Shown piece by piece: positions 16,099 through 24,880 of a stretch of DNA of 64,000 nucleotides (position 1 is its first letter; each line of letters starts with the position of its first letter). The position numbers and the translations under genes are program-made. The notes under the pieces were generated by a model that was given only the letters and a program-made list of their open reading frames with translations, was not told the origin of the DNA and did not search any database. Where the stretch lies: the NCBI RefSeq assembly GCF_014384785.1, contig NZ_JACRSU010000001.1, forward strand, positions 744,001 through 808,000. Reading direction: 5' to 3'. Origin of the DNA: Congzhengia minquanensis. Its GTDB lineage: Bacteria; Bacillota; Clostridia; UBA1381; UBA9506.

Positions 16099-17026
16099 CG
16101 GGGCACCTCCTTCTGCTTCTGCAGTTCTCCTTGGAGCCGTAACGCCAGGCGGCGTTGCCGTCCAGGTGTTCATATAGGTGCTGGCGGCAGCTTTTGAACT
16201 CGTCGCCGGAGAGACCGATACGGACGAGATACACCCGCATGGCGAACTTCTCGTTCTCGGACTGTACCTTTCGGTAGCTGGCATACTTTTGTGTCAGCGC
16301 CTGATGATTCATTGCCAGAGCGAACACGATGTAGGCCCGCACCTTTCCGGCGTGGAGTGTGCTGTTGAAGCCTCGCAGTTCCACCGTGCGGTTGCCGTGG
16401 AAGAAGCTGTGCAGATTGAGAAAGTGGTAGCGGCTGTCGTGGTAATGCGTATCGCGGATTCCGCGATACTGGCTATACCAGACCTGCTCGATGGCCTCGA
16501 AGGTTTTGGGCTTGACCTCGTTCAACTTCTGCACCATATAGGCGTCCATCTTTTTGCAGTAACGCATCCGCTCCGCAGGAATCTGGAGAGCTTTGTAGAA
16601 CAGGTCGTTGCGGGAAGCAACGAGGTTCACAAAGTTCCACAGGCTCCGGGGCGTATGGCTGCCGCCGTCCAGATGGACGTGGATGCCGCAGGAGTCGTTG
16701 GCAAAGCCTCCGGCCTTTTTGAGACGGCGGACAAGCCCTTGGAGTGCAGCGATGTCCTCACGGTAGGTAAGGACGGGGCTGACCAGCTCCACGCTGTAGC
16801 TGCCTCCGGCATTGACGATCCGGCTGCCCTGTTTCTTCTGGCAGTTGATGCTGCCATCGGACATGAACTTCCAGACACGCTGGTCCGGCGCGGTCACGGT
16901 ATAAGTGCCGTAATAACCGCCAGCCCTGCACGGGGAACCGCCTAAGAACTCTGCGGCGACCTTGGCCGCCTGTTCCCGGGTGATGCCGGTGAACTCGATC
17001 TCGATCCCGAACTTGTTGCTGAACAT
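16088..17026 (-). CDS. Putative amidoligase-family enzyme
   Basis: A 312-residue protein of the Amidoligase_2 type (ATP-grasp/glutamine-synthetase-like fold): FGIEIEFTG at the N-terminus, YSVELVSPVLTYREDI, CGIHVHLDG near residues 120-128, and NRTVELRGFNSTLH near 222-235. Such enzymes are predicted to form amide or peptide bonds. A C-terminal module (KFAMRVYLVRIGL ... LDGNAAWRYG) is shared with the gene at 14294-14953. The ATG at 17026 lies 12 bases after GGAGG; a closer ATG at 17033 is followed at once by TAA. Confidence 0.75.
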   Translation of the reverse strand: MFSNKFGIEIEFTGITREQAAKVAAEFLGGSPCRAGGYYGTYTVTAPDQRVWKFMSDGSINCQKKQGSRIVNAGGSYSVELVSPVLTYREDIAALQGLVRRLKKAGGFANDSCGIHVHLDGGSHTPRSLWNFVNLVASRNDLFYKALQIPAERMRYCKKMDAYMVQKLNEVKPKTFEAIEQVWYSQYRGIRDTHYHDSRYHFLNLHSFFHGNRTVELRGFNSTLHAGKVRAYIVFALAMNHQALTQKYASYRKVQSENEKFAMRVYLVRIGLSGDEFKSCRQHLYEHLDGNAAWRYGSKENCRSRRRCPDEA

Positions 17027-17430
17027 TTTACATACTCGCCTCCTTCTGTTGGTGGGGTGGCGCGTATGCACGCTGGCTCTGCGATGCACGCAGAGATTTT
17101 GCGTACGTCGCGGCCACGCTGTTGTGGTTTTCCTTGCTTGTTAAGGTGCTGCCGGGAACCTCCCGGCGAGAGTGCGGCGGATGCCGCTGATTGATTTTCC
17201 TCCTTCCTGTCGTTAGTGTTGATATCGTGGCACCCCATACGGGGCAGATTGGTTTGTTTTTCATTTTTCGCCGCATCCGGCGTGCGGGGGCTTGACACAG
17301 CCCGGCAGGATAACTGCCAGACGATGCCTGCGCAGTAACAGAACCCTCTGCTGTGCTTATTTTTTGTTTTTGATGATGTTTGTTTTTATGAATGGCGGCA
17401 CAAGTCCTATCAGAGTGTCAACCGAGTTGC
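17027..17430. other. Leader and intergenic stretch before the amidoligase
   Basis: About 400 bases without a convincing gene. It holds the amidoligase ribosome site, a start-stop ATGTAA (17028-17033), and a perfect 7-base hairpin GCCGGGA/TCCCGGC at 17151-17167. A minus-strand open frame here has proline- and arginine-rich text with no domain and is not accepted as a gene. Confidence 0.5.
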
Positions 17431-17613
17431 TCAGATATGGCAGTCCACGATGACCATGTACCAGTTGTTTTCAAGCGCCGGCTTCAGAAACCGTTCGTGA
17501 TATTTCTGATCCCAGGAGCGTTTTACCTCTGCTGTTTCCGAGGATAGCCCAAACCAGCAAACTTTACCGGGCGCATACCATTTTCCATCCGGAGTAATCA
17601 CTGCATACGCCAA
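17431..17613 (-). CDS. Small ICE protein, 60 residues, TTG start
   Basis: Starts TTG at 17613, 12 bases after the stop of the replication-relaxation gene and behind GTCGAGGG. The protein (MAYAVITPDGKWYAPGKVCW ... WYMVIVDCHI) has a compact beta-hairpin look and internal Trp residues, typical of small conserved cargo proteins. No family recognised. Confidence 0.5.
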   Translation of the reverse strand: MAYAVITPDGKWYAPGKVCWFGLSSETAEVKRSWDQKYHERFLKPALENNWYMVIVDCHI

Positions 17614-17625
17614 GCCCTCGACCCA

Positions 17626-18660
17626 TTAGCAGAGTTCCTTGGCGTCAATAAACTGGCGGAGCATTTTCTCCAGCTCGTCCGGGGTGATCACGAGGAACAT
17701 TTTGGGATGCCCCTGCAGGTTCTCCCGGATACAGGCCTTTAAGTTTTCCTTGCGCTGGCTGTCCTTCACGATCCACACTACCAACGGGAACATCTCGGTG
17801 GCCTTCTGCTCCAAACCGGTGTAGTAATAGCGGAGATACCCATTGCATTTTTCCGACACCTGCGTCATAGACTCGCTGCCCAAATCCATCTCAATGAACC
17901 ACCGATCCTCGTAGCCGTCATAACTCGTGACCGCAAAGAGGTCCGGCTTCAAGTAACAGGTGCGGTTGTCATCACGGTATTTGCGCCAGCAGGAGGGCTC
18001 CGTATCTACCAGCTCCAGCGAGAGGTCTTCGCTGTCCCGGCAGAGGCAGATCAGCTGAACCGCGCACTCGGCAATGGCGAGGGTATGGTGCAGGAACAGC
18101 GCGGACGGCTCGGAGAACCGCTTGCGGGGCTGTGCGCCGGGGTCGTGCAGGACGAGCAGCCGCTGTCCCGCCTCGGTGAGATGCCAGACCTGCACCGTGG
18201 AGCCACCGCCGTACCCTCCTACCCGGCGCTCCAGCGGACGGATCAGGCCGTGGCCGCCGAGCCGCTGAAGCAGAAGATTCTGTTGCCGGGTCTGCGAGGT
18301 TTTGGTGCTGCAATTCGTAATATACAGCCGCCCGATTTGGGTGGAGGTGAGGAAGCGATATTTGCGGATGGCCTGCAAAACGGCATGGTCACGGGCGGAC
18401 AGCCGCGCCTCGATTCCCTCCAGTTGCTGGCGGGTCAGCTTGGTGTTCTTGGACTTGACGGGGCGGGCCGCCGCCGGGTGGGATGCTATCCCCTGTAAGG
18501 GGATAGAGCCGCCTCCTTTTGCCTCAGAAATCTCCGATGTTCCCGCCACTTTCTCGCCGCCGAACTCCGGGCGGAGGGATGGGCGATTGGATGGGCTGGA
18601 AACAGGGGTAGATAGTTGATTTTTGCTTGTTTTATGGTCTTCGTTCATGGTGTTCTCCAT
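17626..18660 (-). CDS. Replication-relaxation family protein
   Basis: A 344-residue protein. Residues 1-75 are disordered and Ser/Pro-rich. Residues 80-190 form a winged HTH (ARDHAVLQAIRKYRFLTSTQIGRLYI, then WHLTEAGQRLLVLHDPG). Residues 200-340 have a nuclease-like core with KPDLFAVTSYDGYEDRWFIEMDLG. This family is encoded beside conjugation ATPases in Gram-positive elements and is thought to act at the origin of transfer or replication. The stop of the next gene upstream is 3 bases away. Confidence 0.8.
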   Translation of the reverse strand: MENTMNEDHKTSKNQLSTPVSSPSNRPSLRPEFGGEKVAGTSEISEAKGGGSIPLQGIASHPAAARPVKSKNTKLTRQQLEGIEARLSARDHAVLQAIRKYRFLTSTQIGRLYITNCSTKTSQTRQQNLLLQRLGGHGLIRPLERRVGGYGGGSTVQVWHLTEAGQRLLVLHDPGAQPRKRFSEPSALFLHHTLAIAECAVQLICLCRDSEDLSLELVDTEPSCWRKYRDDNRTCYLKPDLFAVTSYDGYEDRWFIEMDLGSESMTQVSEKCNGYLRYYYTGLEQKATEMFPLVVWIVKDSQRKENLKACIRENLQGHPKMFLVITPDELEKMLRQFIDAKELC

Positions 18661-18663
18661 AGG

Positions 18664-20805
18664 TTAAGGTTTCTTCCTGCGCCCGATAGGGGCGTCTGTT
18701 ACCGCCGGGTCCGGTTCCGGCTCGGGGCGGGTCATCAGGCGGATAAGGGCCGCCTCGGTCTCCTCGGCGGGAACACCGTAGCGCCTCATGCTCTCCGCTT
18801 TGATCTCCGCCGCCATCCGGATGGGCGGGGCGGGCGGCATGGTCTGCCCGCTGATCCAGCCGGTGTTTCTGCCGCCGGATTGGAAGCTGGTGTAGATTTG
18901 GTAGCGGGGTAAGGTCATAAAGTCCAGCGGGAGCAGCTCCGGGGCCTGTGCCGCCATATCCTTGGCGTCATCGCTGTTCAAACCGAAGATGATCTTGTTC
19001 CGGCAGTTGGCGTCGATCCCGGCCTTGATATCCGGCGGGAGTTGACCCCGGTACTGGTGCGCCACGGTGTAGGCTACGCCCAGCCCTCTGGCCTGTGCCA
19101 GCGCGTCTGAGAAAGAGGTAGGCAGAGACAGGTAGTCCTGCAGCTCGTCCACATAGACCGAGACCATATGCCGCTTCTCCGGCGCGACGTTGGCCCGTGA
19201 GAGCGCGAGCGTCCAGGTCAGGCCCACGATAAGGCTGCCGAGCAGTCGCGCCGACTCCGCCCCGATCAAGCCCCGGTTCAGGGGGACTAAAACGATCCGC
19301 CGCTTCAGAAACAAATCCGCCAGAGAAAACTTTGGTTCAGACTGGCCGAGGACGTTGCGGAGGCCCGGCCGGTAGGTGATCTGCCGCAGCTTGTTCAATA
19401 CCGGCGCGATCTCCGTGCGGCGCTCGGTGTCCTTCATCGCGTCGTAGTGCCGCCAAAACGGCTCGAGAGCGATGGGGTCTTTTACATGGCTGACAATGTT
19501 TCGCCGGAAGCTCTCATCGGTGAGCAGTTGGGGCAGCCACAAGAGATTGGAGCCTTTGATGCGCGCCAGCGTCAGCAGCGCGCCGCCCAGCACATCGGCG
19601 GAGCGGATTCCCCAATTCTGGGCGAACAACTCCTGGAACACCGCGAGGATGGCGTCCGCCGTGAGGGATGGGTCTTTGTTGTACATCAGGGGGTTGAAGC
19701 CTACCGGGGCAGGATCGGAGGGGTCGATAACAACCACATCGTCTTTCCGCTCCTCCGGGATGCGCTCCAGCAGGTCTGTCACGAGGTCGGCCTTGGGGTC
19801 AAGGACGAGGACGCTGCGTCCGGCGCGGATGTCCGATAAAATCAAATGCTGCATGGCGGTGCTTTTGCCGCTGCCGGTAGGGCCGAGCAAGACGGTGTGC
19901 TCCAGGGCGTCTTTAGGGGCGATACTGAGCGGTCTCGGTTCGGTGTCCAGCGAAGTGGCAAAACACCGATTTTCTGACGCATACCTCGGCTCCCTGTACC
20001 ACTTGGGCGGCAGGAGCAGCTTGGGGTGCAGCCCCGGCGTTCCCGGCAGCTCTTCTTCCCCAGCGGGGAGCAGCAGGAAACAGGCCAGTTCTTTTACGGA
20101 CAATCTCAGCGGCATCCGCCACGGCAGAGAAGCGGTATCCAGATGCTCCGGTTGTTCCTTGTCCGTGTGGATATGTACCCCGGCGGACTCCAATGTGCGG
20201 AGTGCGGAGATAATGTTGTGCAGCCGGGTGCTGGCGTGGTCGCCGGAGATGCCGGTGCGGATAACAGCGTCATAGGTGTATTGCTCTGCCTTCTCGCGGA
20301 TAGCCTTCCTCTGCTCCGGCGAGGCGTTGTGGACGCTGCCGAGCATCGCCTGGAGCCAGGTGGCGTTGGGGTCTGGCAGATTTTTAGGGGTGGTGCTGGG
20401 AGCAAAAGCTGCCCCCAGCACGATTTGGACTACACATTCCGCACCGGATTTCGCGCCCGTCATGGCGGCGAGGGCGGCTCGGATCATAGCGGCGGACACC
20501 TCGGTATTGAGGGAGAGCACCGGCTTGGAGATTTTCACCCTCCGCGCCTCCGTGACTGGCTCCCGCCGGACGCCCTCAGTGAACTGGACGTTGGCATGGG
20601 CCTTGAACACCTCTTGCACCCGGCCTACAGACCACTTGGGTGTCCCGACAAGATACCGCATCCGGCCAGCCTTGCACCGGGCCTCCCACACCACCGGCCC
20701 ACGGGAAGTGAGCGCGGCGATGTGGGTGAGGATATCCCACAGCGTCTCCATCTCATAGGGACGCTGGAGGGAGACCTCCCGCCAGACGAACTCCTTAGTA
20801 GTCAT
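18664..20805 (-). CDS. VirD4/TraG-like conjugative DNA transfer ATPase
   Basis: A 713-residue ATPase. Walker A GPTGSGKST is at residues 308-316, followed by LVLDPKADLVTDLLERIP. Walker B VYVDELQDYLSLP is near 560, with a TraG/TraM-type ending. It would couple processed DNA to a type IV secretion channel. No membrane segment is evident; the small TM protein just upstream (20795-21025, overlapping) could serve as its anchor. No VirB4, VirB6 or relaxase gene is found nearby, so the conjugation set is incomplete. Confidence 0.85.
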   Translation of the reverse strand: MTTKEFVWREVSLQRPYEMETLWDILTHIAALTSRGPVVWEARCKAGRMRYLVGTPKWSVGRVQEVFKAHANVQFTEGVRREPVTEARRVKISKPVLSLNTEVSAAMIRAALAAMTGAKSGAECVVQIVLGAAFAPSTTPKNLPDPNATWLQAMLGSVHNASPEQRKAIREKAEQYTYDAVIRTGISGDHASTRLHNIISALRTLESAGVHIHTDKEQPEHLDTASLPWRMPLRLSVKELACFLLLPAGEEELPGTPGLHPKLLLPPKWYREPRYASENRCFATSLDTEPRPLSIAPKDALEHTVLLGPTGSGKSTAMQHLILSDIRAGRSVLVLDPKADLVTDLLERIPEERKDDVVVIDPSDPAPVGFNPLMYNKDPSLTADAILAVFQELFAQNWGIRSADVLGGALLTLARIKGSNLLWLPQLLTDESFRRNIVSHVKDPIALEPFWRHYDAMKDTERRTEIAPVLNKLRQITYRPGLRNVLGQSEPKFSLADLFLKRRIVLVPLNRGLIGAESARLLGSLIVGLTWTLALSRANVAPEKRHMVSVYVDELQDYLSLPTSFSDALAQARGLGVAYTVAHQYRGQLPPDIKAGIDANCRNKIIFGLNSDDAKDMAAQAPELLPLDFMTLPRYQIYTSFQSGGRNTGWISGQTMPPAPPIRMAAEIKAESMRRYGVPAEETEAALIRLMTRPEPEPDPAVTDAPIGRRKKP

Positions 20806-21025
20806 CTCTGTCCCTCCGCCACTTCCAATTGCGATAGATAATGACGATGATGACGGCGGTTACTCCGATAACAATCAAGGGGACGCGGATGCAGATCAGG
20901 GTCTCGATGGCGACTTTGATGGCGAAGACGCAGATACAGAACACGATAACCCCGTCCACGAGTTTTCCGAACAGGCTGCGATCCGTGTCGCTCTTGTCCT
21001 TTTCGCCGCTGGATTTTTTGGACAT
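20795..21025 (-). CDS. Small membrane protein, two predicted TM segments
   Basis: A 76-residue protein: a charged N-terminus (MSKKSSGEKDKSDTDRS), hydrophobic stretches at about 23-43 (VDGVIVFCICVFAIKVAIETL) and 46-65 (IRVPLIVIGVTAVIIVIIYR), then a basic tail. The start is set by GGAGGAGG. Its stop overlaps the start of the VirD4-like ATPase by 11 bases, which suggests a stoichiometric partner or anchor. Confidence 0.65.
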   Translation of the reverse strand: MSKKSSGEKDKSDTDRSLFGKLVDGVIVFCICVFAIKVAIETLICIRVPLIVIGVTAVIIVIIYRNWKWRRDRDDY

Positions 21026-21028
21026 ACA

Positions 21029-21715
21029 TCACACCTCCTCCTTGCGCTCATCTGGTTTGCCGACAGGCTGATCTGCGGCTTTATCGCTATGTTCAAACGA
21101 GTATTTGGGAACAGGGTAGCCGGGAATGAAAATGTCCGCGCCGCCCTCAGTCTCGTTACCCCAGCAGTACCACTTTCCACTACTGGCGGGGCGTTTGCGA
21201 CAGAATACCTCAAGGTACGGTCCAGGCGAAGTGCGCTCTACGACACTGGTAAATTCTCTCGGTTTCTCAGAATGGGCCGTTGGATAGCCGATGAGCCAGT
21301 TGATCTGCGTCCGGCACTTTGGCGGCAATTTGCCCCGAACGGCGAACAGACATGTCTCGCTGGCGTTTCTCAGGTAGTTCCCAACGCCCAGCTTGGGCTT
21401 GATCCAGTGAAACATGGTGATATAGCGGAACCCCCAAGCTTTGATGACCTCCAGACCTTCATCAATATTGGAGTTGGTCACCCACAGGTAGAGGTGGGCG
21501 TTCTCATCCGCGAGGTCTGCCACCGGCATATTTTTGATACGATTCAGGGGCATCAGATCGTAATGGCCAAGTGCGCCGCCGTAACCGCCTGCCGAGCTTT
21601 GGTTCTTACACCACGGCGGATCGGCAACGATGCACCGGAACTTCGGAATCTCCGGGATATTTTCCGGCACCCGGCAAACCGCCGGGGCCGTTTTCTCAAT
21701 CTTGTGTTTCTCCAT
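21029..21715 (-). CDS. MT-A70 family adenine methyltransferase
   Basis: A 228-residue N6-adenine methyltransferase. The catalytic motif is ADPPW at 31-35, followed by LYLWVTNSNIDEGLEVIKAWGF, and TCLFAVRGKLPP near the substrate loop. Mobile-element MT-A70 enzymes modify element DNA, probably to evade host restriction. It lies 3 bases before the small membrane protein in the leftward operon. Confidence 0.85.
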   Translation of the reverse strand: MEKHKIEKTAPAVCRVPENIPEIPKFRCIVADPPWCKNQSSAGGYGGALGHYDLMPLNRIKNMPVADLADENAHLYLWVTNSNIDEGLEVIKAWGFRYITMFHWIKPKLGVGNYLRNASETCLFAVRGKLPPKCRTQINWLIGYPTAHSEKPREFTSVVERTSPGPYLEVFCRKRPASSGKWYCWGNETEGGADIFIPGYPVPKYSFEHSDKAADQPVGKPDERKEEV

Positions 21716-21864
21716 ATATTTGAAATCCTTTCAAAAACATTTTTTAATTGAGCGTTTCCACAGTTATACCATGAGGTTCAAAAATCCGAGCCGATGGAAT
21801 TAAAAAGAATTGGACACTTTGTCCACTTCTTTTTGATTCAATATCGGAAATAGCCTGAAAACGA

Positions 21865-22245
21865 TTAAAACCGGCCTTGACGCCAATCGTCACCGTTCTG
21901 CGTCCACTCCGCCCGCCGGTAGCAGGGGTCGCTTTGCGGGTTGCGCCGAGTGGTGGTGTCCGTGCGGTGGAGGCGGGCAATCTCGGCCATGCTCCGCTGT
22001 GCCTCCAGCGCCAGGAGATTGATCTGGAGGCTCTGCCGGGCGGCGCTCCGCAGAGCGGCCACCTTCGGGCTCTCTGGCTGCTGCACAATCTCGACAGGCT
22101 CTTTGACCGGCTCCGGCTTGACTTCGACAGCTTGTTCCTTCTTCTTGCGCATTTTCTCCTTCTCCTGATGTTTCTCAAAGGCAACGCCTATGAGGGCGAG
22201 GATAATTGCGATGGTAAAAAAGAGAATCACACGTCCGTCGCCCAT
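21865..22245 (-). CDS. Membrane-anchored coiled-coil protein of the conjugation operon
   Basis: A 126-residue protein: TM segment at 5-22 (RVILFFTIAIILALIGVAF), then a highly charged Lys/Glu helix (EKHQEKEKMRKKKEQAVEVKP) and an alanine-rich helix. No family recognised. Its start touches the stop of the preceding gene. An accessory role in the transfer machinery is only a guess. Confidence 0.55.
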   Translation of the reverse strand: MGDGRVILFFTIAIILALIGVAFEKHQEKEKMRKKKEQAVEVKPEPVKEPVEIVQQPESPKVAALRSAARQSLQINLLALEAQRSMAEIARLHRTDTTTRRNPQSDPCYRRAEWTQNGDDWRQGRF

Positions 22246-22556
22246 TACTGCTCACCTCCCGTCCAGACGGCCTTCATCGCCAGACGCGAGTATGCCTGAA
22301 CGATAAACCTGTAGTCCTCACGCCCGCTGGGAGCGATCTGGCTGAAGTACTCCTCGCTGGCCGCAAGGGCGGCGGTGTTGCTCATCACCTGCTGGGTGAG
22401 GGCGGTGTACAACTGATTCTGGAGAGCTGTGTGCTCCGCCAGTGCCAAGCTGCTCTCGGCCAGCCGGGAAACCTGTTGGTTCAGCGCCTCATCCTGATAC
22501 ACGGGGGCGGCATACGGGGTCGCATACGGGATGGTCTGCATTTGATAGTTGCTCAT
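22245..22556 (-). CDS. Alanine-rich helical protein of the conjugation operon
   Basis: A 103-residue soluble protein: Tyr/Pro-rich start (MSNYQMQTIPYATPYAAPVY), then a long alanine- and glutamine-rich amphipathic helix. Unknown family. GGATTTTT precedes the start. It is the first gene after the terminator-like hairpin at 22604-22664. Confidence 0.55.
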   Translation of the reverse strand: MSNYQMQTIPYATPYAAPVYQDEALNQQVSRLAESSLALAEHTALQNQLYTALTQQVMSNTAALAASEEYFSQIAPSGREDYRFIVQAYSRLAMKAVWTGGEQ

Positions 22557-22603
22557 GATAAAAATCCTTTCTCCGTTTTAGCGGTGTAAAATGTGTTTTG
22601 AGG

Positions 22604-22664
22604 GACAAAAAAGACGGCAGGCGATATCCAAATCTATATGATCTGAATATCTGCACTGCCGTCT
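22604..22664 (-). terminator. Terminator or attenuator ahead of the conjugation operon
   Basis: A long hairpin: 9-base outer stem (22612-22620 with 22656-22664) and a 12-position inner stem (22623-22634 with 22640-22651, 10 of 12 paired). On the minus strand it is followed by six T. It separates the 61-residue gene from the genes downstream and could act as an attenuator. Confidence 0.65.
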
Positions 22665-22683
22665 AGCGGTCTCGCAGGAGGTA

Positions 22684-22869
22684 TTAACTACTAATAGTGC
22701 TGTTGCTTACGATCATTCCTCCATCCACGAAGAACTGAATGAGGGTGAGACATCCATGATGCTTAATGTATACACACCATACCTCATCATCTTCGTCGTA
22801 GATGGTCTCGCAGATGAGCTTGCCATCAAGGTTGCGAATTTGCTTTCTGTTTTCACTTTCCATCTCCAT
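22684..22869 (-). CDS. Small protein of unknown function, 61 residues
   Basis: Starts at 22869 (MEMESENRKQIRNLDGKLICE), behind AAAGGACT; the frame extends further upstream without a ribosome site. The protein is a predicted short beta sheet (IYDEDDEVWCVYIKHHGCLT, then IQFFVDGGMIVSN). No family recognised. Its position as first gene of the leftward operon and its small size would suit a regulator. Confidence 0.5.
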   Translation of the reverse strand: MEMESENRKQIRNLDGKLICETIYDEDDEVWCVYIKHHGCLTLIQFFVDGGMIVSNSTISS

Positions 22870-23021
22870 TGGTAAGTCCTTTCTGCCTCGCGAGGACTTG
22901 TGCTTTTTGAGCTCGCCTAGAGGGTAACACGAAAAAATCAGCCGGTCAATGGGGGTGAAAAAAGAAGAATGTTCCGGAAAGGAAAAGAACACCCCGGAAA
23001 GCATCTGAAATCCGAAAGCTG

Positions 23022-23050
23022 TTGAAAAAGAGGCAAAATCGCAGTATAAT
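23022..23050 (+). promoter_or_regulatory. Promoter of the Sel1-repeat gene
   Basis: TTGAAA (23022-23027), 17-base spacer, TATAAT (23045-23050), 24 bases before the start codon. Confidence 0.75.
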
Positions 23051-23073
23051 CTAGGGTAACAGGGGGTGAGAAT

Positions 23074-24831
23074 ATGCCGCTTTCAGTAGATCAAATAGCA
23101 GCGAAAGCAAACGATATAGCGACGTCAACACTTGTGCCGATGCGGCAGCAAAAGAATTATGCGGTTGCTCTCTTAGAACTTGTCAATAGAAGGATTTCTC
23201 CTGATGATGCAGCGGCTGTTTTTATCCATCTTACAATATCTGCTTTGGGACGCAAAGACAAATCGGATATTGTTCTCGCCTCCTGGGGACTAATCCGCGG
23301 ATACGAGTCAAAGGATTTGATTGTAAAAGAGCGGAGACTAAAATATATAGAAGATTCGGGGTATAAAAGCTCAACCGATAATCTTGCAAAAGAAGAAATA
23401 AAATATTATAGGACAGTAGCACAATTTGCAATCAGATTAGCAGAAAACGAAAAAGATTGGCAGGCATTTGTGAAGGAGGCCGTGGACAAGTATTCTGGTG
23501 ACAACCTTCCTGTGTTACATTTTTTAGAAGTGGAGTCAGATAGGGCTGCAAATATCACCAAGCGACCTGAGAATATTGAGGCAGAAAAATCTGCACAGAA
23601 AGCTGAATATACAAAAGGCCAGAATCAGAATATGCAAGAAGATGAATCGCCTCAAGAACCAGAGGGCCTATCACTCCTTAACGCTGACTCAGCTACTCCT
23701 GTTCCTAAACTTAAGCCTAAAAAACGCAAAAAAGAGAGCAAATTAGAAAGGGTTCAGAGACGGTGCGCAAAGAGCAAGCTGCGTGGGCCCTATACAAAAG
23801 GTGAAAAAATAGGTATTGCCTTGGGATTAATAGTTGTGCTCGTTTTTCTGATTATTTTTTCTATAGAAAGCCAAAAAACGATTGATTCAATTACGGCTGG
23901 ATTTTTAAGTCAAAACGACGCTGTCCTTGATGTCGAAGATGATTTGTTGGTGCAATTTAGGCACGACATTATTTCGCAAGTACGAGAGGATACAGATATG
24001 ACCAAGTTGGAGGAACAGGCAAATGCTGGAGATTTAGAAGCACGATACCTGTTGGGGTGTGCTTACTCCTCAAAATACCGTGACGATGAGGCCGAAAAGC
24101 AATTTCTTCTTGCTGCCGAAGGTGGATACGCTCCAGCGCAGGCTGCGTTGAGCTATCTGTACATATGTGGATATGTCGTCCCGAAGGATAAAACAGATGG
24201 ATATGATTATGCAACAAAAGCTGCGGAACAAGGAAATGATACGGGACAGTATCTTTTGGGCCACTGTTATCAACATGGAATAGGAACAAATATTGATTAT
24301 AAAGCTGCTGCCCAGTGGTATCAATTGGCAGCAGAACAGGATAACGTCCTGGGTAAAAGAGGTCTTGGCACCCTATATCTTGCTGGTGAAGGTGTCCCGC
24401 AAGATTACAAGGTGGCGGCTCTACTATTTGAGTCGGCATATACGGATGGTGACATTTTTTCGGCATATCTTATTGGACGTATGTATGAAAAAGGGATGTG
24501 GTTCGACAAAAATATAAAAACTGCACTTGAGTGGTATTTAAGAGCTGCCGAAGGTGGAGTTGCACATGCGTGGACTGTTCGAGGCTATTATTTCCATACG
24601 GGAGAGGGCGTTGATCAGGACTATGATGAAGCCTTCCGTTGCTATACAAATGCAGCTAAACAGGGGGATTCTGACGGGCAGGCTTTTTTAGGACTAATGT
24701 ACCTAAATGGAACAGGGGTTGAGCAGAATTCCGAAGTTGGCCTTGATTGGATGTCAAAAAGCGCAGAGCAAGGCAATAAGGAGGCAATTCAATTTCTTGA
24801 AGAAATGCTGCAAAAATTGCCTATCGAATAA
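23074..24831 (+). CDS. Membrane-anchored Sel1/TPR-repeat protein with N-terminal helical domain
   Basis: A 585-residue protein. Residues 1-155 form an unrecognised helical domain, 156-243 a charged linker ending in a basic stretch (PKLKPKKRKKESKLERVQRR), and 246-264 one TM segment. Residues 290-580 carry seven or so Sel1-like repeats (for example DYKAAAQWYQLAAEQDN, YDEAFRCYTNAAKQGD). The positive charge before the TM predicts an inside N-terminus with repeats outside. GGGGGTGAG gives a strong ribosome site. It runs opposite to the conjugation operon with its own promoter. Confidence 0.8.
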   Translation: MPLSVDQIAAKANDIATSTLVPMRQQKNYAVALLELVNRRISPDDAAAVFIHLTISALGRKDKSDIVLASWGLIRGYESKDLIVKERRLKYIEDSGYKSSTDNLAKEEIKYYRTVAQFAIRLAENEKDWQAFVKEAVDKYSGDNLPVLHFLEVESDRAANITKRPENIEAEKSAQKAEYTKGQNQNMQEDESPQEPEGLSLLNADSATPVPKLKPKKRKKESKLERVQRRCAKSKLRGPYTKGEKIGIALGLIVVLVFLIIFSIESQKTIDSITAGFLSQNDAVLDVEDDLLVQFRHDIISQVREDTDMTKLEEQANAGDLEARYLLGCAYSSKYRDDEAEKQFLLAAEGGYAPAQAALSYLYICGYVVPKDKTDGYDYATKAAEQGNDTGQYLLGHCYQHGIGTNIDYKAAAQWYQLAAEQDNVLGKRGLGTLYLAGEGVPQDYKVAALLFESAYTDGDIFSAYLIGRMYEKGMWFDKNIKTALEWYLRAAEGGVAHAWTVRGYYFHTGEGVDQDYDEAFRCYTNAAKQGDSDGQAFLGLMYLNGTGVEQNSEVGLDWMSKSAEQGNKEAIQFLEEMLQKLPIE

Positions 24832-24848
24832 AAATCGCCTATATTATG

Positions 24849-24876
24849 AAAAAGGCCGCGATCACTCGCGACCTTT
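24849..24876. terminator. Terminator between Sel1 gene and convergent gene
   Basis: 12-base stem with one mismatch (24849-24860 with 24865-24876, loop TCAC) running into TTTTTTG. Confidence 0.75.
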
Positions 24877-24880
24877 TTTG

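Noticed and set aside
16178..16945. Long plus-strand frame opposite the amidoligase
   Set aside because: It is the complement of a well-supported gene with catalytic motifs; codon bias of the real gene keeps the opposite strand open.
17028..17276. Minus-strand frame of 82 codons before the amidoligase gene
   Set aside because: No domain, no ribosome site, Arg/Pro/Ser-rich text typical of GC-rich noncoding DNA.
20026..20841. Long plus-strand frame opposite the VirD4-like ATPase
   Set aside because: It is antisense to a gene with Walker motifs; no ribosome site and no recognisable product.
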